Assembly (NCBI GenBank): GCA_029721435.1 | Contig: CM056574.1 | Coordinates: forward strand, 74,877,501-74,941,500 | Length of the DNA stretch: 64,000 nucleotides | Direction of reading: 5' to 3' | Source of the DNA: Gymnothorax reevesii | Lineage: Eukaryota; Chordata; Actinopteri; Anguilliformes; Muraenidae | In this document: piece after piece, positions 8,941-21,300 of the stretch | How positions within the stretch are numbered: the stretch's first letter is position 1 | How the letters are laid out: the number at the start of each line of letters is the position of its first letter | Position numbers and translations under genes: made by a program | The notes under the pieces: model-generated | Told to the model about the DNA's origin: nothing | What the model saw: the letters and a program-made list of their open reading frames with translations, nothing else | Database searches by the model: none

Positions 8941-11081
8941 CTTTCAATTGGACGTGTTTTGTCCGCAGATAATTCATAGATGGATTTTAACAAGAAACTA
9001 CTTGTTATAACTCTTAGTGGAGTTTTAAAACAATTTTTCTTAAAATCAGCATCATGTTCTAGCATTTGAATGTATCACTGAATGATCTGCTGGTACCGAC
9101 CACCCACCGCCTAATTTACTGGCCAGTAGTTGAAAGGGGGGAGTACCGGCACTTCTTTTTTTCCACTTAAAGCACTGTTTCCATCTCAGTTGTAGACATG
9201 TATTTAAGGTGGGTTTAATTCATGCATTATCACGAAATGCCATGATGTAGGGAAAAAACGTTATGTTTGGTGTTTGCGATATAACGGAAATAACCCAACA
9301 TTATATAAACGCGAATTCGCGGGGGGGGAACCGAAGTCGAAACTCGAAAACACTGCTTCTTAAGCGGGAAGAAACACCGTAGCATTTACCATGGCATGAC
9401 CAAGTGACAATGAATTAAACATATCTAGAATAAAAAACTTACTTTGTTCGGGTGAGCGCTCTTTGAAATTGAGCTGCAGCCTTGTCGTCATCCAATTACA
9501 ATAAGGATCAGTGAGTGGACAAGTTTATTGTCATCCCGTGACATGATTGGCTCTCGTCCATTCTTACAAAAGTAAGCTCCTTCTACAATTGGTAGATATT
9601 ATATGTGCAGTGACAGTCGAACGTCATCTAGGCAACGTTTTAATTGTTATGCGCTGATCATGCGCCGATTTATCTAACCTCCACGTCCCATTGCGCTTGA
9701 AAATAACCACCACGACGCTAACTGTTAGCCCAGAGCAACGCTAAGAAATTAAGTTGGAGGCATTATATATATAAACGGTGATTGTACGTAGGGGTGTCTC
9801 ATCCAGGGGTATTTCTGAAGTTTTTCCCCCTTATTTTCGTTCGACGAACACGTGACCGTTTCACAGTAACGACCCATGGCCTTAATGACCACAGTTCAGT
9901 TACTGTTGGGCTCTGCAGAGACCAGAAACGACTAGGTCACCGAACTATCCCATATTGCATCTGAAATGGGGCACGAATGAAACATCCGGGCATGGAAACT
10001 TTTCAGCCACCAAGGCAGATGCAATAAAAAAAAGGCAACAAGAAGAGGAATATCTTCAAAACATTTGATAATGGCTGTAAATGTACTATTTTATTGCATT
10101 TTCTAGCAGTATCATGCATGTTGACAGAAACGAAACCATCATGCTTCCTCTTTGTGCAAAATGCGATTGATTGTTATAGATGGAACAATTCTCAATGTTT
10201 TTAGATTTGTCCAGTCAACAATATTGACCAGCTAGCTCTATAAAGCCAAACTGCAGACTTTCAATTATGCTGCTGAATGTTAAAAACCAAGTGTGCATTT
10301 CTGGTCCAACAGAAACATTTATTCAGTTCCAAGAGAAGAAATAAAACTTTGATTCAGTGGGGTTTTCATCGCAAATTATCCTCTTTAGTGACAGAATACA
10401 CTTACATGAAAGCTCTGAGCAATCTGGTTATGTTTTGGCAAGAAGTGATTACTCATGAGCTTAAGTAATATGCATACACATTTTCTGTATCACCTTTAGC
10501 ATCCTGTATAAACATTATCATGAATGTTTTCAACTAAGATGTGTTAGCTAATCCGTTCCTTTGTTTGACTGCAAAAAGTGTTATTAAGTGAAGATACACA
10601 TTTTTTTAAATAGCTAAATTAAAGTTATATGCCATGTCCAATATAATTGAGTAGTTAAGGTAAGGACTAATGCACAAGACACCTCCCTTACACATCAAAC
10701 AACATTTTAAAAGCTCAATCTCAAAAGTTAACTTATATTAGCTTGTGACAGTCAAGTAAACATTCAATACATCTAACACAGCAAGGTAGCCATGTAAGCC
10801 ATGTTAGCCTAAGGTTGCTGTAGTTGCAACGTATGCACATCGACCTAACGCGCTAGCTATCCTGCCTGTCATTAAGCATTGCGCAAAATTGGTTAGCATT
10901 AGCGGTTTTCATATTTTCATATGCTTGATTATAAAAGCAGGGAATACCCACATTTCTAGCCTGCTACATCAGCTTAACTCCCAAACATCAGCTAGAACAC
11001 GGTACGACTTGAACATAATAGCAACCTACCGGCCAGCTGACTTGACGTTGAACATTAGCCACGTTTGAATTTCTATTGACG
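8941..11081. other. AT-rich intergenic stretch
   Basis: No supported gene. 9060-9200 (GTACCGGCACTTC... then CACTTAAAGCACTG) may be the 3' end of the hAT element whose transposase remnant lies just upstream, but I cannot pair it with a left end. The rest has short random frames only. Confidence 0.4.
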
Positions 11082-11101
11082 AGCTTGCTAGCTAGCAAGC
11101 T
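11082..11101. repeat. Perfect 20-bp palindrome
   Basis: AGCTTGCTAGCTAGCAAGCT is its own reverse complement. No associated element was identified. Confidence 0.9.
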
Positions 11102-11230
11102 AGCTTACGTTACGTTCGCCTGAAGTTGCGCGAGTACATCTAAACTAATGCCTCTAGCTTCTTACGTTAGAAAGCCATAAAAGGGTTTAAGTCTCAATTG
11201 CAAAATATTAATGACTGACTTTTCACATTC

Positions 11231-11420
11231 GGGGTTAGCCAGTGCAGTGCCTGAGTGGGTTAGGGGTTAGCCAGTGCAGGGCCTGAGTGGGTTAGGGTTA
11301 GCCAGTGCAGGGCCTGAGTGGGTTAGGGTTAGCCAGTGTAGCGCTTAAGTGGGTTAGGGGTTAGCCAGTACAGTGCCTGAGTGAGGTAGGGGTTTGCCAA
11401 TATAGTGCCTGAGTGGGCAA
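11231..11420 (+). repeat. 32-bp minisatellite, six units
   Basis: Six head-to-tail units of 31-32 bp, built on GGGGTTAGCCAGTGCAGTGC followed by CTGAGTGGGTTA. Units start at 11231, 11263, 11295 and 11326, with two more diverged ones to about 11420. Unit joints create telomere-like GGGTTAGGGTTAG strings. Confidence 0.9.
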
Positions 11421-11599
11421 GCTCAACTGAGGGCTCCCCACAGAAAGCCCACAAAGAGGCTCAAAGGGGACAAATTGCCGTAGGCTACACCTGGGCTAAT
11501 CTACTGGGGTCCGCATGGGATTAATGAGAGTTGCCCCTGCCCAAACTGCATACAGTTAACCCATTTTGGGCCCATACCGGCGTGTTTGCTGGGCTGTTT

Positions 11600-12198
11600 C
11601 TTGATGGTGGACCAGCTTCACTTGCAGCTACAGCAGCAACATAACAGCAAAGTCCAGCATGGATATGATGCTGGTCTGTGCTGGTCTATGCCAGTCCATG
11701 CTGGCAGACCAGCATAAACTAGCACAGACCGGCATGGATATAATGCTGGTCTGTGCTGGTATACACTGGTCTATGCTGGCTGACCATCAACCAGCATGAA
11801 GATAATGCTGTTCTGTCCTTGTCTATGCTGGTCTACCAGCATTGACCAGCATTATCTCCATGCTGGTTGATGGTCTCATAGCATTGACCAGCACGAAACC
11901 AGCATCAACCAGCCTGGAAATAATATTGGTCTGTGCTGGTGTGGCAGCATTGACCAGCATAGACAAGAAATCTCTCAATGCTGGTTGATGGTCTGCCAGC
12001 ATTGACCAGCATAGACCAGCTTTAACCAGCGCAAAAACAACAAGGACTAGCATGGAGATAATGCTGGTCTATGCAGGTCCGTGCTGGCAGACCAGCATGG
12101 ACCAGCATGGGCCAGCAACAAACCAGCATTTAACCAGCAGGGACCAGCATTGACCAGCATTATTTCCATGCTGGTGCATGCTGGTTTTTTCAGCAGGG
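11600..12198. repeat. CCAGCAT/ATGCTGG-rich repetitive element
   Basis: Dozens of 8-11-bp motifs of the form GACCAGCATT or ATGCTGGTCT in both orientations give many overlapping inverted pairs. The right edge reads TGGTTTTTTCAGCAGGG, the same terminal motif (TTTTCAGCAGGG) as the palindromic element at 31758-32203, so I infer one family. Frames in this block simply translate the repeat. Confidence 0.8.
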
Positions 12199-13284
12199 TG
12201 GCGATACCCTCAATTGGTTTTTCAGCTGTCATCGCAAGCGCTGCTAAAGGTTTTGCCCTGATTGGAAGCTGGTCATGTGGTGAAGAAAAGTTCTTTCCAA
12301 CCTAACCCTAAGCCTAACCTAAATACAGAAATGTGTCTTCACTGTGTTAAATTATTTGGAAACATGTTTGTGCTTCGGTCTGCTTATCATCGTGAGGTTA
12401 AAGGCGTGAGTTGTGCTATGAGTAGATGATGATGATGAGGACCAATTACTTTGAAACCATTGAATGATGCAGGATCTCTATATTAGTACTCGTCACTGCA
12501 TAAATGGTGAAGTAATATGTGCATACTCCAGGTCTGTCAATCTTCCATAATTCTTACTTGTCAAGATAACTTCAATAAATGAGTAAAAAGAAATAGTTAA
12601 CCTCAGTTTAAGTGTGGTGAATGTAATAAGTATATTTTACTTGACTCCTGTAAGTTAGCACAATACAAAATATACATGTACTTATAACTCAAATGACTTA
12701 TTCACACTTAAATGAGTTACCAAACTCAAATGATTCAAGGCAATTAGTTTACTGAAAAAGTATGAGTTAAGTTAACTTCCCAGGTTTTACAGTGTGGGGC
12801 AAATGATGCATTTTATTATTGACATGTTTTTTGCTATTTCTACAACAATCTCCTTCCTATGCATGTTTATTTATTTCCTCTCTATGCCTTGAGTGTGATA
12901 TGTGAGGACTGCGCAGAGTGCATTTTCAGGAGTGCTCAACATGTTACTATTTTAACAGATAAACCAGCCGCTTGGAATATTTCCTCATTTTTTCCCCCCA
13001 TGAGTTGTATGTGGGATATTTTTTCAATGGGCTGCCCTGTCACCAAACAACCAATCACCAAGTCCCAAGACTCCTGCATTGGAATTGACGTCATGCATAG
13101 CAGCAGAAATTTACTCCCACCCGTCTCAGAACTATTCCAAGTCTAGGAGTTACCAGTTTTCTTAACTAAAAGTTGCTCTCAGCGGCTTTGTGAATAACTT
13201 AAGATTTTACACCTACATAAAATGTTTTGGCGTGATTTAGGAGTACTCCTAGCGGTAAGTTAATATGCTTTGTGAATATGGGCC
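12199..13284. other. AT-rich stretch with MITE remnants
   Basis: 12575-12795 contains partly inverted AAGTT/AACTT and AACTCAAATGA motifs and ends GTTTTACAGTGT, resembling a fish MITE terminus. 13140-13284 ends GCTTTGTGAATATGGGCC, resembling another MITE terminus. No gene seen. Confidence 0.4.
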
Positions 13285-14690
13285 ATGATCTTCATCTAAG
13301 TCACAACAATAGACAAACAGTCTTCTTAAACTAAAACCTCACAAACAATTATATTTTTTCATGTTTTTACTGAACACAACATGTGAACATTCACAGTGCA
13401 GGTTGGAAAAAGTATGTGAAACCCTAGGCTAATGACTTCTCCAAGAGTTCGTCAGGAGTTAGCCAACCTGGAGTCCAATCAATGTGACAAGATTGGAGGT
13501 GTTAGTTAAAGCTGCCCTGCCTGATAAAAAACACACAGCAGTTTTGAGTTTGCCATTCTCAAGAAGCATTGCCTGATGCAAACCCTACCTATGATTAAGA
13601 ATTGTTAACTGGCACGAAGCTGGAAAGGGTTACAAAAGTATCTCAAAAAGCCTTGCGGTTCATCAGTCCACAGTAAGACAGATTGTCAATGTAAAGATGA
13701 CTGCAAGAGCACAGCGCAGAATGCTCAACAAGGTGAAGAGGAATCCTAGAGTATCAGCTAGAGACTTACAGAGATCTCTGGCACATGCTAACATCTCTGT
13801 TGACAAATCTGCGATAAGTAAAACATTAAACAAGAATGGAGTTCATGGGAGGACACCATGGAGGAAGGCACTGCTGTTTAATAAAACATTGCTGTACATC
13901 TGAAGTTTGCAAAAGAGCACCTGGATGTTCCACAGCACTACTGGCAAAATATTCCGTTGTTTGGAAGGAACACTATGTGTAGAGAAAAAATGGCACAGTA
14001 CATCAACATCAAAACCTCATCCCAACTGTGAAGTATGATGGAGGGGGCATCATGGTTTGGGGCTGCTTTTCTGCCTCAGGGCCTGGACAGATTGCTGTCA
14101 CTGACGGACAAATGAATTCCCAAGTTTATCAAGACATTTTGCAGGAGAATATAAGGCCATCTGTCTACCAATTGAAGCTCAACAGAGGATGGGTGATGCA
14201 ACAGGACATAACCCAAAGCACAGAAGTAAACCAACCACAGAATGTCTTCAACAGCAGAAAATACCCCTTCTGGAGTAGCCCAGTCAGAGTCCTGACCTCA
14301 ACCCGATTGAGATGCCGTGGCATGACCTCGAGAGCGATTTAGACCAGCCATCCCAAGAATATTGAGGAATTGAAACAGTTTTGTAAAGAAGAATGTCCAA
14401 AATTCCTCCTGACCATTGTGCACATCTGATCTGCAACTACAGGAAATGTTTGGCTGAGGTTATTGCTGCCAACCAGTTATTAAATCCAAAGGTTCACATA
14501 CTTTTCCCACCCTGCACTGTGAATGTTCACATCTTGTGTTCAATAAAAACATGAAAACATATAATTATACGTTATTAGACTGTGTCTGCCAATTGTGACT
14601 CGGATGAAGATCAGATCACATTTTATGACCAATTTATTCAGAAATCAAGGTAATTCAAAAGGGTTCACATACTTTTTCTTTCAAGTATAT
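13285..14690 (+). mobile_element. Tc1-like DNA transposon, decayed, left end truncated
   Basis: Inverted ends: 13285-13430 (GATCTTCATC...TGAACATTCACAGTGCAGG...AAGTATGTGAA) matches the complement of about 14480-14615. The right side continues a further 70 bp to TACTTTTTCTTTCAAGTATA near 14690, so the left end has lost its outermost part. A broken transposase lies between. Confidence 0.8.
13560..14460 (+). pseudogene. Tc1-like transposase pseudogene
   Basis: The frame 13697-13903 encodes the second helix-turn-helix of a Tc1 transposase (RMLNKVKRNPRVSARDLQRSL, then KSAISKTLNKNGVHGR). The catalytic domain is visible only in pieces: 14028-14200 reads GGGIMVWGCFSASGPGQIAV then MNSQVYQDILQENIRPS, and QSES-PQPD at about 14285 is the remnant of the SPDLNPIE block. 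Multiple frameshifts and stops make it inactive. The intact protein would bind the terminal repeats and move the element by cut-and-paste. Confidence 0.8.
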
Positions 14691-15229
14691 CATGTTATAA
14701 ACAGGGCACTTTCTCACCAGTTATTTCAGCTGTAATTTTACAAGCAATTTGTTAGAGGTTCCATGTAGTTAAATGCGCAACGGAGTCTACTTTCAGCCAA
14801 AATAATAAGGACTCAACGTGTTAATTTACGGTTAAACTCAATCACTTGATAACAGTGTAAGCTCACGTTACCTAAAATAAATGTAATCATTTATACGCCT
14901 GTTAATGACATTGGTCAAAATATTTATCGGGCTTGATGATTCGGTAGCAATGAACTTTTCTTCAATTTAAAATGTGCTTTTGATTTTAAAAGGAGATCTG
15001 GCTCCTTATTGGCTGGAAAATTCATAAACTAGTTGAAAAAATCGGAAAACATACAACCTAGCCTTTACGTTCGCGTGTTTTTAACATCACGCTCGAATAA
15101 GTGACATAATGTTAAGCTGTATTTGTAAATATATTGATGCAAAAAATAAATTGTGGAAAAACGAGGTTGTTTTTCTTAATGAAACCATTTATTTTTACGG
15201 CAACATTTCAGAGGGAAACGACAGTAATT
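14691..15229. other. AT-rich spacer
   Basis: No gene or clear repeat end seen. Confidence 0.4.
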
Positions 15230-15530
15230 AACCTCCGCCGAGAAGGTTTATATTTTCGGTGCCATTTGTTTGTTGGTTTTTCTGTTTGTGTACAAGATAA
15301 TTTCATAAAAATCCGGCCAATAGTTTTTGAGTTTTCAGGGTAGGTGGGTATTAAGTCAAGGAAGATGTGATTGAATTTTGGCATATCTAGGCCAAAGTAC
15401 TGCGGAGATATACTCCAAAGTTCAAGATTTCAAGTCTTTCCAATCGGCCAGAGTTCCAATTGCCGTGCTTTTGGCTTTGCTGCCCCCTGGCGGTGGAGGT
15501 TCTGCGCTCTCTGAGTGCTCTTCTAGTTTA
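15230..15530 (+). repeat. Dispersed repeat of the CCTCCGCCGAGAAGG type
   Basis: The sequence from CCTCCGCCGAGAAGGTTTAT through TTTGTTTGTTGG and GATAATTTCATAAAAATCCG looks like a widely dispersed animal repeat I recognise by its opening and T/G-rich body. The frame 15134-15343 is a shadow. The 15530-15957 flank has no recognisable feature. Confidence 0.4.
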
Positions 15531-15957
15531 TCATAAAATAATATGAAATAGGTATGATGTGTGGTAACATGGCACCATGGCTTCATAATTGGTTTCCTTT
15601 GAAAACTGCCTGGAAATTCACTTTACGCCTGCCGTCAGATAGGCGTTGAATTTACAACCGGTCTTCGTGAAAATAGAGTTTGCTACCAGCTGGTACAGTG
15701 GTCTTAAAGTTTTGTCTCTATGATCGAGCGACTTCCCTTCAAGTCGGGCGTCAGTCCATTAGATGCGTGCCACCGGCACCAGCATATTATTAAATCCCTC
15801 CATCTGAATTTTCTGCAGTTTATATCTGCTCTGTTCATGGCATATATGGAGTTCTTTGCTCCAACAAAATATTCAGAATAATTTTGTTACTTTCTACATA
15901 TTCATGCAACATAAAATGTAGCTATTTATGTTAACCATTATTTTGTACAGTCATGTA

Positions 15958-16900
15958 CAGGCCTACCAAAGAAAACGTAGCCTCAGCACACAAAAACTTT
16001 GAAATGCCTACATTAATCGCGGAAATTGCAACAGAAAAATAATATCCCGCTACCGAAACTGCAAAAACCGCAACATAAACTGTTGACTCGTAGCATAAGA
16101 CTATGAAACTGCAACATCTTCTATTGCATCCGTCTTTGCCATTTACTGCGCTTGCGCGTACCGGCCCAGGCTGCTTTCAGAGATTGCGGAATCAGGCGTG
16201 TCTCCTTCGGTTGGCAAGTAGAACTTCCAAATATGGCGTTATTGTTAATGCAGATGTTTAACAATGAATTGTAAGACGTAGCTGTTACGTCCACATTCTC
16301 GTAAATTCGCTTATTTTAGCATGTCACCCTGCCGAAAATAAACGATGCACTGTCGATTTCGCTATAGTCTTAGAGTTGCCAACTTGACGACTTTCTCAAG
16401 ACGTATACATACGTCTTGAGTGGACAAACAATCCCGATTTGGAAAGTCGCCAGATTTAGCGAGAAAGTCGTCAAGTTGGCAACTCTAAGACTATAGCGAA
16501 ATCGACAGTGCATCGTTCATTTTCGGCAGGGTGACATGCTAAAATAATCCAATGTACGAGAATGTGGATGTAACAGCTACGTCTTACAATTCATTGTTAA
16601 ACATCTGCATTAACAATAACGTCATATTTGGAAGTTTTACTTGCCAACCGAAGGAGACACGCCTGATTCCGCTATCTCTGAAAGCAGCCTGGGCCGGTAC
16701 GCGCAAGCGCAGTAAATGGCAAAGACGGATGGGATAGAAGATGTTGCAGTTTCATAGTCTTATGCTACGAGTCAACAGTTTATGTTGCGGTTTTTGCAGT
16801 TTCGGTAGCGGGGTATTATTTTTCTGTTGCAATTTCCGCGATTAATGTAGGCATTTCAAAGTTTTTGTGTGCTGAGGCTACGTTTTCTTTGGTAGGCCTG
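15958..16900. mobile_element. Foldback element with 440-bp arms, 943 bp, complete
   Basis: The left arm 15958-16397 and right arm 16461-16900 are nearly identical inverted copies around a 63-bp spacer. Ends are CAGGCCTACC and GGTAGGCCTG. It is flanked by the 5-bp direct repeat ATGTA (15953-15957, 16901-16905). The spacer contains a second, near-perfect 20-bp palindrome (AAGACGTATACATACGTCTT, 16398-16417). It has no coding capacity; the frame 16552-16737 is arm sequence. A CAG-start with a 5-bp duplication would suit the hAT5-type group, but that is inference. Confidence 0.9.
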
Positions 16901-16905
16901 ATGTA

Positions 16906-17530
16906 GCTGACAAGAATAAATAGTCCACTGTCTCAATTTCAGTTGTTTGATCTGTCACACAGAGGTCAGGCGTAAAATGCACATTTGGATCTTTCAAATA
17001 GTCGATACAGTACTACTTTATGCACCTTAACCCCTTTACTTTCTTTTATGACCAAAACCACTTTAACTAGTACTCCCCTTTGGCATTTTCATACCTTTTA
17101 AAGTGTGAACATTTTTTCCTCATTTTTTATAGTTTTTCACCTGTCTGTCTGTCCGCACTTTGCGATGGCTATAACTTTTGATCGGCTCATGATAGGACTT
17201 TGATACTTTGCATATGTATTGCTTGTGAGAAGGCATTTCAGATGGGGTCATGACTTATGACCTTCTGACCTTGACCTTGGAGCATGATGTTTGGTGACAA
17301 AAACTTTAACATGGGCCATAACTTTTCATTAGCTAGTAATAGGCATTTGATACCTGGCATATGTATTCCTTAGGATAAGGCCTTTCTGATGAGGTAATGA
17401 ATGTTGACCTTGTGACCTTGACCTTTAACCTTTTATTGACTCATGAAAGGCCTTTAATGGTTAGCATGTGCATGTTATGTACGGGGGCATCAGTGTTTCA
17501 CAAACACATCTTGTTTGTTTTGTTTTTTTT
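16906..17530 (+). repeat. Degenerate dispersed repeat rich in TGACCTTG motifs
   Basis: Internal similarity between about 17160-17280 and 17310-17425: both read ATAACTTTT, then GATAC-TGGCATATGTATT..., then TGACCTT-TGACCTTGACCTT. The motif TGACCTTGA (complement TCAAGGTCA) occurs at 17266-17274 and 17413-17421. No coding capacity seen. Confidence 0.6.
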
Positions 17531-18049
17531 CAATCACAGATAAAAAATTAATTATCCTACTGTTATAAATAATTTTAATTTTCAGAAGCTTTAAACTCAT
17601 TTTCAGCAGCGTTAACCTTACATTTTCAACAACTTGAGCCTCATATTATCGGCAGCTTCCAGCTTGCCCATGCAGTTTCCCCTGGAAGTGCACTTTTGTA
17701 GTTTACTATGAGGCAACTTCACAGATTGAAACAAATTATAATCAGCTCATCTGCTCCACCTTATCTGTTAATGTGCAAAGTTAGAGGTTTATGGGTAGCA
17801 CTATTTTTGAGATATTGAGTATGAAATGATCATGACTCACTCACTCATTCACTGACATTATGACAATATCAGCCCACTATCGCTGGGAATATGAATGTGC
17901 ATGACTGTACACTGCATGTATACATTGGACATAATCTTTTATAGCAAATCCAATTGTTCATTTTTGGAGTATTCAATCAAACTGTGGCTGTCTGGATGGC
18001 AGGTGAGACTGAGCAGCAGTTAAAGCGAAAATTGCTTTGAAAAGAATGT
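17531..18049. other. AT-rich spacer
   Basis: No gene or repeat terminus recognised. Confidence 0.4.
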
Positions 18050-18437
18050 AATAATAATGCATCACTTTTATATAGCACTTTTCTGGGCACTCAAAGATGC
18101 TTCACAATGGATACATTATTCATTCACTCACACATTCACACTCCGATGGTGGTAAACTTTGTTTTTGTAGCCACAGCTGCCCTGGGACAGCCTGACGGAA
18201 GCGTGGCTGCTAGTATGTGCCTACGGCCTCTCCGACCCCCACCAAACATTCACTCTTAGCCATACAGGAGTGTTCCAATATTGCATGCTTTTGTGGGTGG
18301 GGGAAACCGGAGTACCCAAAGGAAAAGTGGGGAGAACATGCAAACTCCACTCAGAAAGGCATCTGGCCGGATTCGAACCCATGACCTTCTTGTAGTGAGG
18401 CAGTAGTTCTAACCACTGTGTTAACTATTGGGACACC
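18050..18437 (-). mobile_element. tRNA-derived SINE-like element
   Basis: On the minus strand the 5' end (about 18437-18360) reads ...CACAGTGGTTAGAACTACTG..., then a pol III B-box GGTTCGAATCC, then TTTCTGAGTGGAGTTTGCATGTTCTCCCC, a head very common in fish SINE-like repeats. The tail runs to TATATAGCACTTTTCTGGGCACTCAAAG-type sequence near 18070. It is diverged and lacks a clean tRNA fold, so it is not called as a tRNA. Confidence 0.75.
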
Positions 18438-19345
18438 TCATACTCAAATTCCATTACTGTATTGAATTAACCATGAAAATGTCCAGCTGAAACTATTAAA
18501 ATCATAATGAAATGGAAAAACTAAGACGCAATTTGCTCTAATAGACAATGACTACATACTCATGAAAAGGCATAAGCAGGTATTAAAGGTGTTTGCATGG
18601 GTAATGCAATATATTATAGTGTATTATCGACAAGCAGACCGAACCTCCAACACACACATGCCTGTCTCAGAAGAACAGGGAACAGCTGTGACATGCCCCC
18701 CTCCCAGAAAAGGCTCTGCCTGTCATCTGAAACCCACCTACCACTTGCACGCACTGTCTGTATGGCAGGATTTGTTGTTTGGTTGGTGTGTGAGTGAGTC
18801 GGGTGTCAGTTGATTTGAGTCCAGCTTCCCCGCCTTTCCGTGTAGGGAGATAGATGTATGAAGAGGTAATGAGCTTTCTGAGCGAATGTAAATTTATGTT
18901 TTTTCAAGGGACAAATGTCCCAAATATACCTTCAAAGCAAAATTATGACTTTGGAACTACCAAGTACCTTTCTCAAGCAAAAATATTTAGTTTGCGCATA
19001 CACAGTGTAGGCTAGGGGTACGACTTTATATCATATAATGTGGCCCCTGTTAACAAGCATCATGACCTTTTAAGCAGCTTTGTGTTTTTTTGTTTTTTTT
19101 TTTTTGATGGAAGAAATGGCAGTCTTGATATCCTCTTTTTACCTTTGCTTAATCCAAGAGTTCATCATCAGTTGAGATTCAAGCATTAACTAAACTAAAC
19201 TTGTATGAGGTATACACTAATTACAAAAGAATCAAAATCTTCATAAAAATTCTTATTTCTTGCCAAGTAACAGTATTGGAAAATGCATAGTTTTTCGCCA
19301 AAAATGTTGCAAAGGCTTTTGCAGCATTTATTATTACACACTGCG

Positions 19346-19382
<37 letters not shown>

Positions 19383-21300
19383 AATAATTTTATTAGTAGT
19401 TTTTTTTTCCTGAGCAGCCTCCGTTAATCTCGTCATAGGTCCTCAGGACAACATGCAGCCATCCACTATCTGCTTAAAATAATTACATAACTTCCAAACT
19501 TACCGCCATAATCATGGTGTTGGAAGGAGGCTTTTTTTTCAAGACTACGGGCTCCTTTTGGGAATAGGGGGCGGGGTGAGAGGTAATGTACAGTCGCACC
19601 ACACCATTAATCATCCGGTTAGTTCATCCTTTAAACTAAACCGCGCATAAACACACCCACTTAATATGAAAGACCAGTGAATCTATGCAAGCTTGCACGA
19701 TGAACAAAACGACGATAAAAACGTACTTTTTCGTGCATCCTTCAGTCAAACTTTTGCAGGCCGTCTGACAAAGTTACAGAAAGCATTCCCCTTTGCAATT
19801 TAGCTGGCAGGATTAAACTTACAATGACCATCGTGAATGTGAATTGCTTTCTTCTCATAGAAGAGGGTTGGTTGTGGGTATTCGGAGAAAAATATGTGTT
19901 TGCCCCATCGATTTCAATCAATTCAAAGGACGGAACATTGAATTATACTGCGATATCTACCCCGGTTATCAACCTTCATGAAGCCAGATTTTAAATCCCA
20001 TTTTCTGATGGCCTACGCTTTCACCTTTCATCAACCATGGACTAGAGAAAGTCTCGTTTTTCTATTACGAATCCACTGCCGCCATATCTTATGAGTGCCA
20101 CTAAAATGCATTAACTTCTCAGTTGCCGTATTTGCTATCAAACGTAAAGCAAATATTAAGCCGGACAATTATTCCCTCGGTGGTCGCGGAGCGATTTTCT
20201 CTGATGAATTGGAATTGTTTGCTCAACAATGATTTTCCCGGCCATCCGTCTCCATTTTTAAACGCTTCCTGTTAGCGAGCTGACTACTTCTGCAGAAAAA
20301 TATCAAGAAGGTAGATTACTGGCTTCTGACAAACGACGTAGGCTACAATGTTCTAAAAAAAAATCTATTCAAATTCTTATTCGATGTATCTTTAACTTTT
20401 TCCATATATGGACGCTTTTGGCACGTCCATTGTCTTTTTAAGGGTGAGACGGACGACGTAAATTGTTGGTAGTCTATGCCTATAGATGTTGTCCCAGGTG
20501 TAACTGTTTGCTGTTTTTCACGGATTCCTTTTGGCGAAGCCGTGATTGATTTTACTATGTCGTATTTGTATTTTAAGGGGATGTTTACACATGCTCCTCG
20601 GACCGTAAATGTATGCACAAGGTGGGTAGCATCAGCGCAGAGAACTTAAATAATGGTAGCCTGGCCAATTCCCCCCTTGCAGACGCCATACAGTTGTACT
20701 CCGCTTTCTCGGTATTTTCGAGAAAAATAGCAATTAATCGAAGAACTGTGTATTTCCCCCCTCATACATAAATATATCTCGATCAGCCAATCCCAAATTG
20801 CAATGTAATTACTGCTTAGGCTACATATGGTTCCTTTGAAATCGCGTGAAAGAAATGCCACAACTAAGTAGGCAACCAAAGACCAAACGCAGACATGGTC
20901 GCCATTTTCACTGTTTATCTGCGTAAGCCTGGTCACTTTCAGGGAAAATATTGGGCGATCTAATGTTAATGTGTACACATTTGCGCATCTAAAAAAATAT
21001 AGTATATTACATGAAAATATGTTCGATTTTGAAGCAGTTTAAAATAAGATAAAATTAAGTTTAAAAAAATGCTTCGTGTCATAACCAAGGGGGTGTGTCC
21101 ACACGTGTGCACATTGAAGGATGACACTGAGGTGCTGGTAGCTTTCGGACAAATCTTTGAACAGAACAAGAAATAAACACGTTTAAAGTATAACCTTAAG
21201 CAAGCGAACTTCACATCCAGATATTTCCCACCCCCATCCCGTGAACCCATGAGAAGTACAAACTGATTGGCGAGCAAACCTATCCACACAGGTACTTTGC
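18438..21300. other. Intergenic stretch upstream of hmgn1-like gene
   Basis: No gene supported on either strand. It contains the (ATT)n tract at 19346-19392 and a poly-T near 19087. The minus-strand frames at 20343-21310 show no recognisable domain or consistent coding character. Confidence 0.45.
19346..19392. repeat. (ATT)n microsatellite
   Basis: About eleven ATT units followed by AATAATAAT. It encodes the poly-Asn run of a minus-strand frame, which is therefore not a gene. Confidence 0.9.

Noticed and set aside
11231..11420. Interstitial telomere
   Set aside because: TTAGGG appears only at unit joints; the repeating unit is 32 bp and mostly non-telomeric.
18360..18437. A tRNA gene on the minus strand
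   Set aside because: There is a good B-box, but no cloverleaf I could pair, and it is followed by SINE-type sequence.
19221..19436. Asn-rich minus-strand protein
   Set aside because: The Asn run is the (ATT)n microsatellite.
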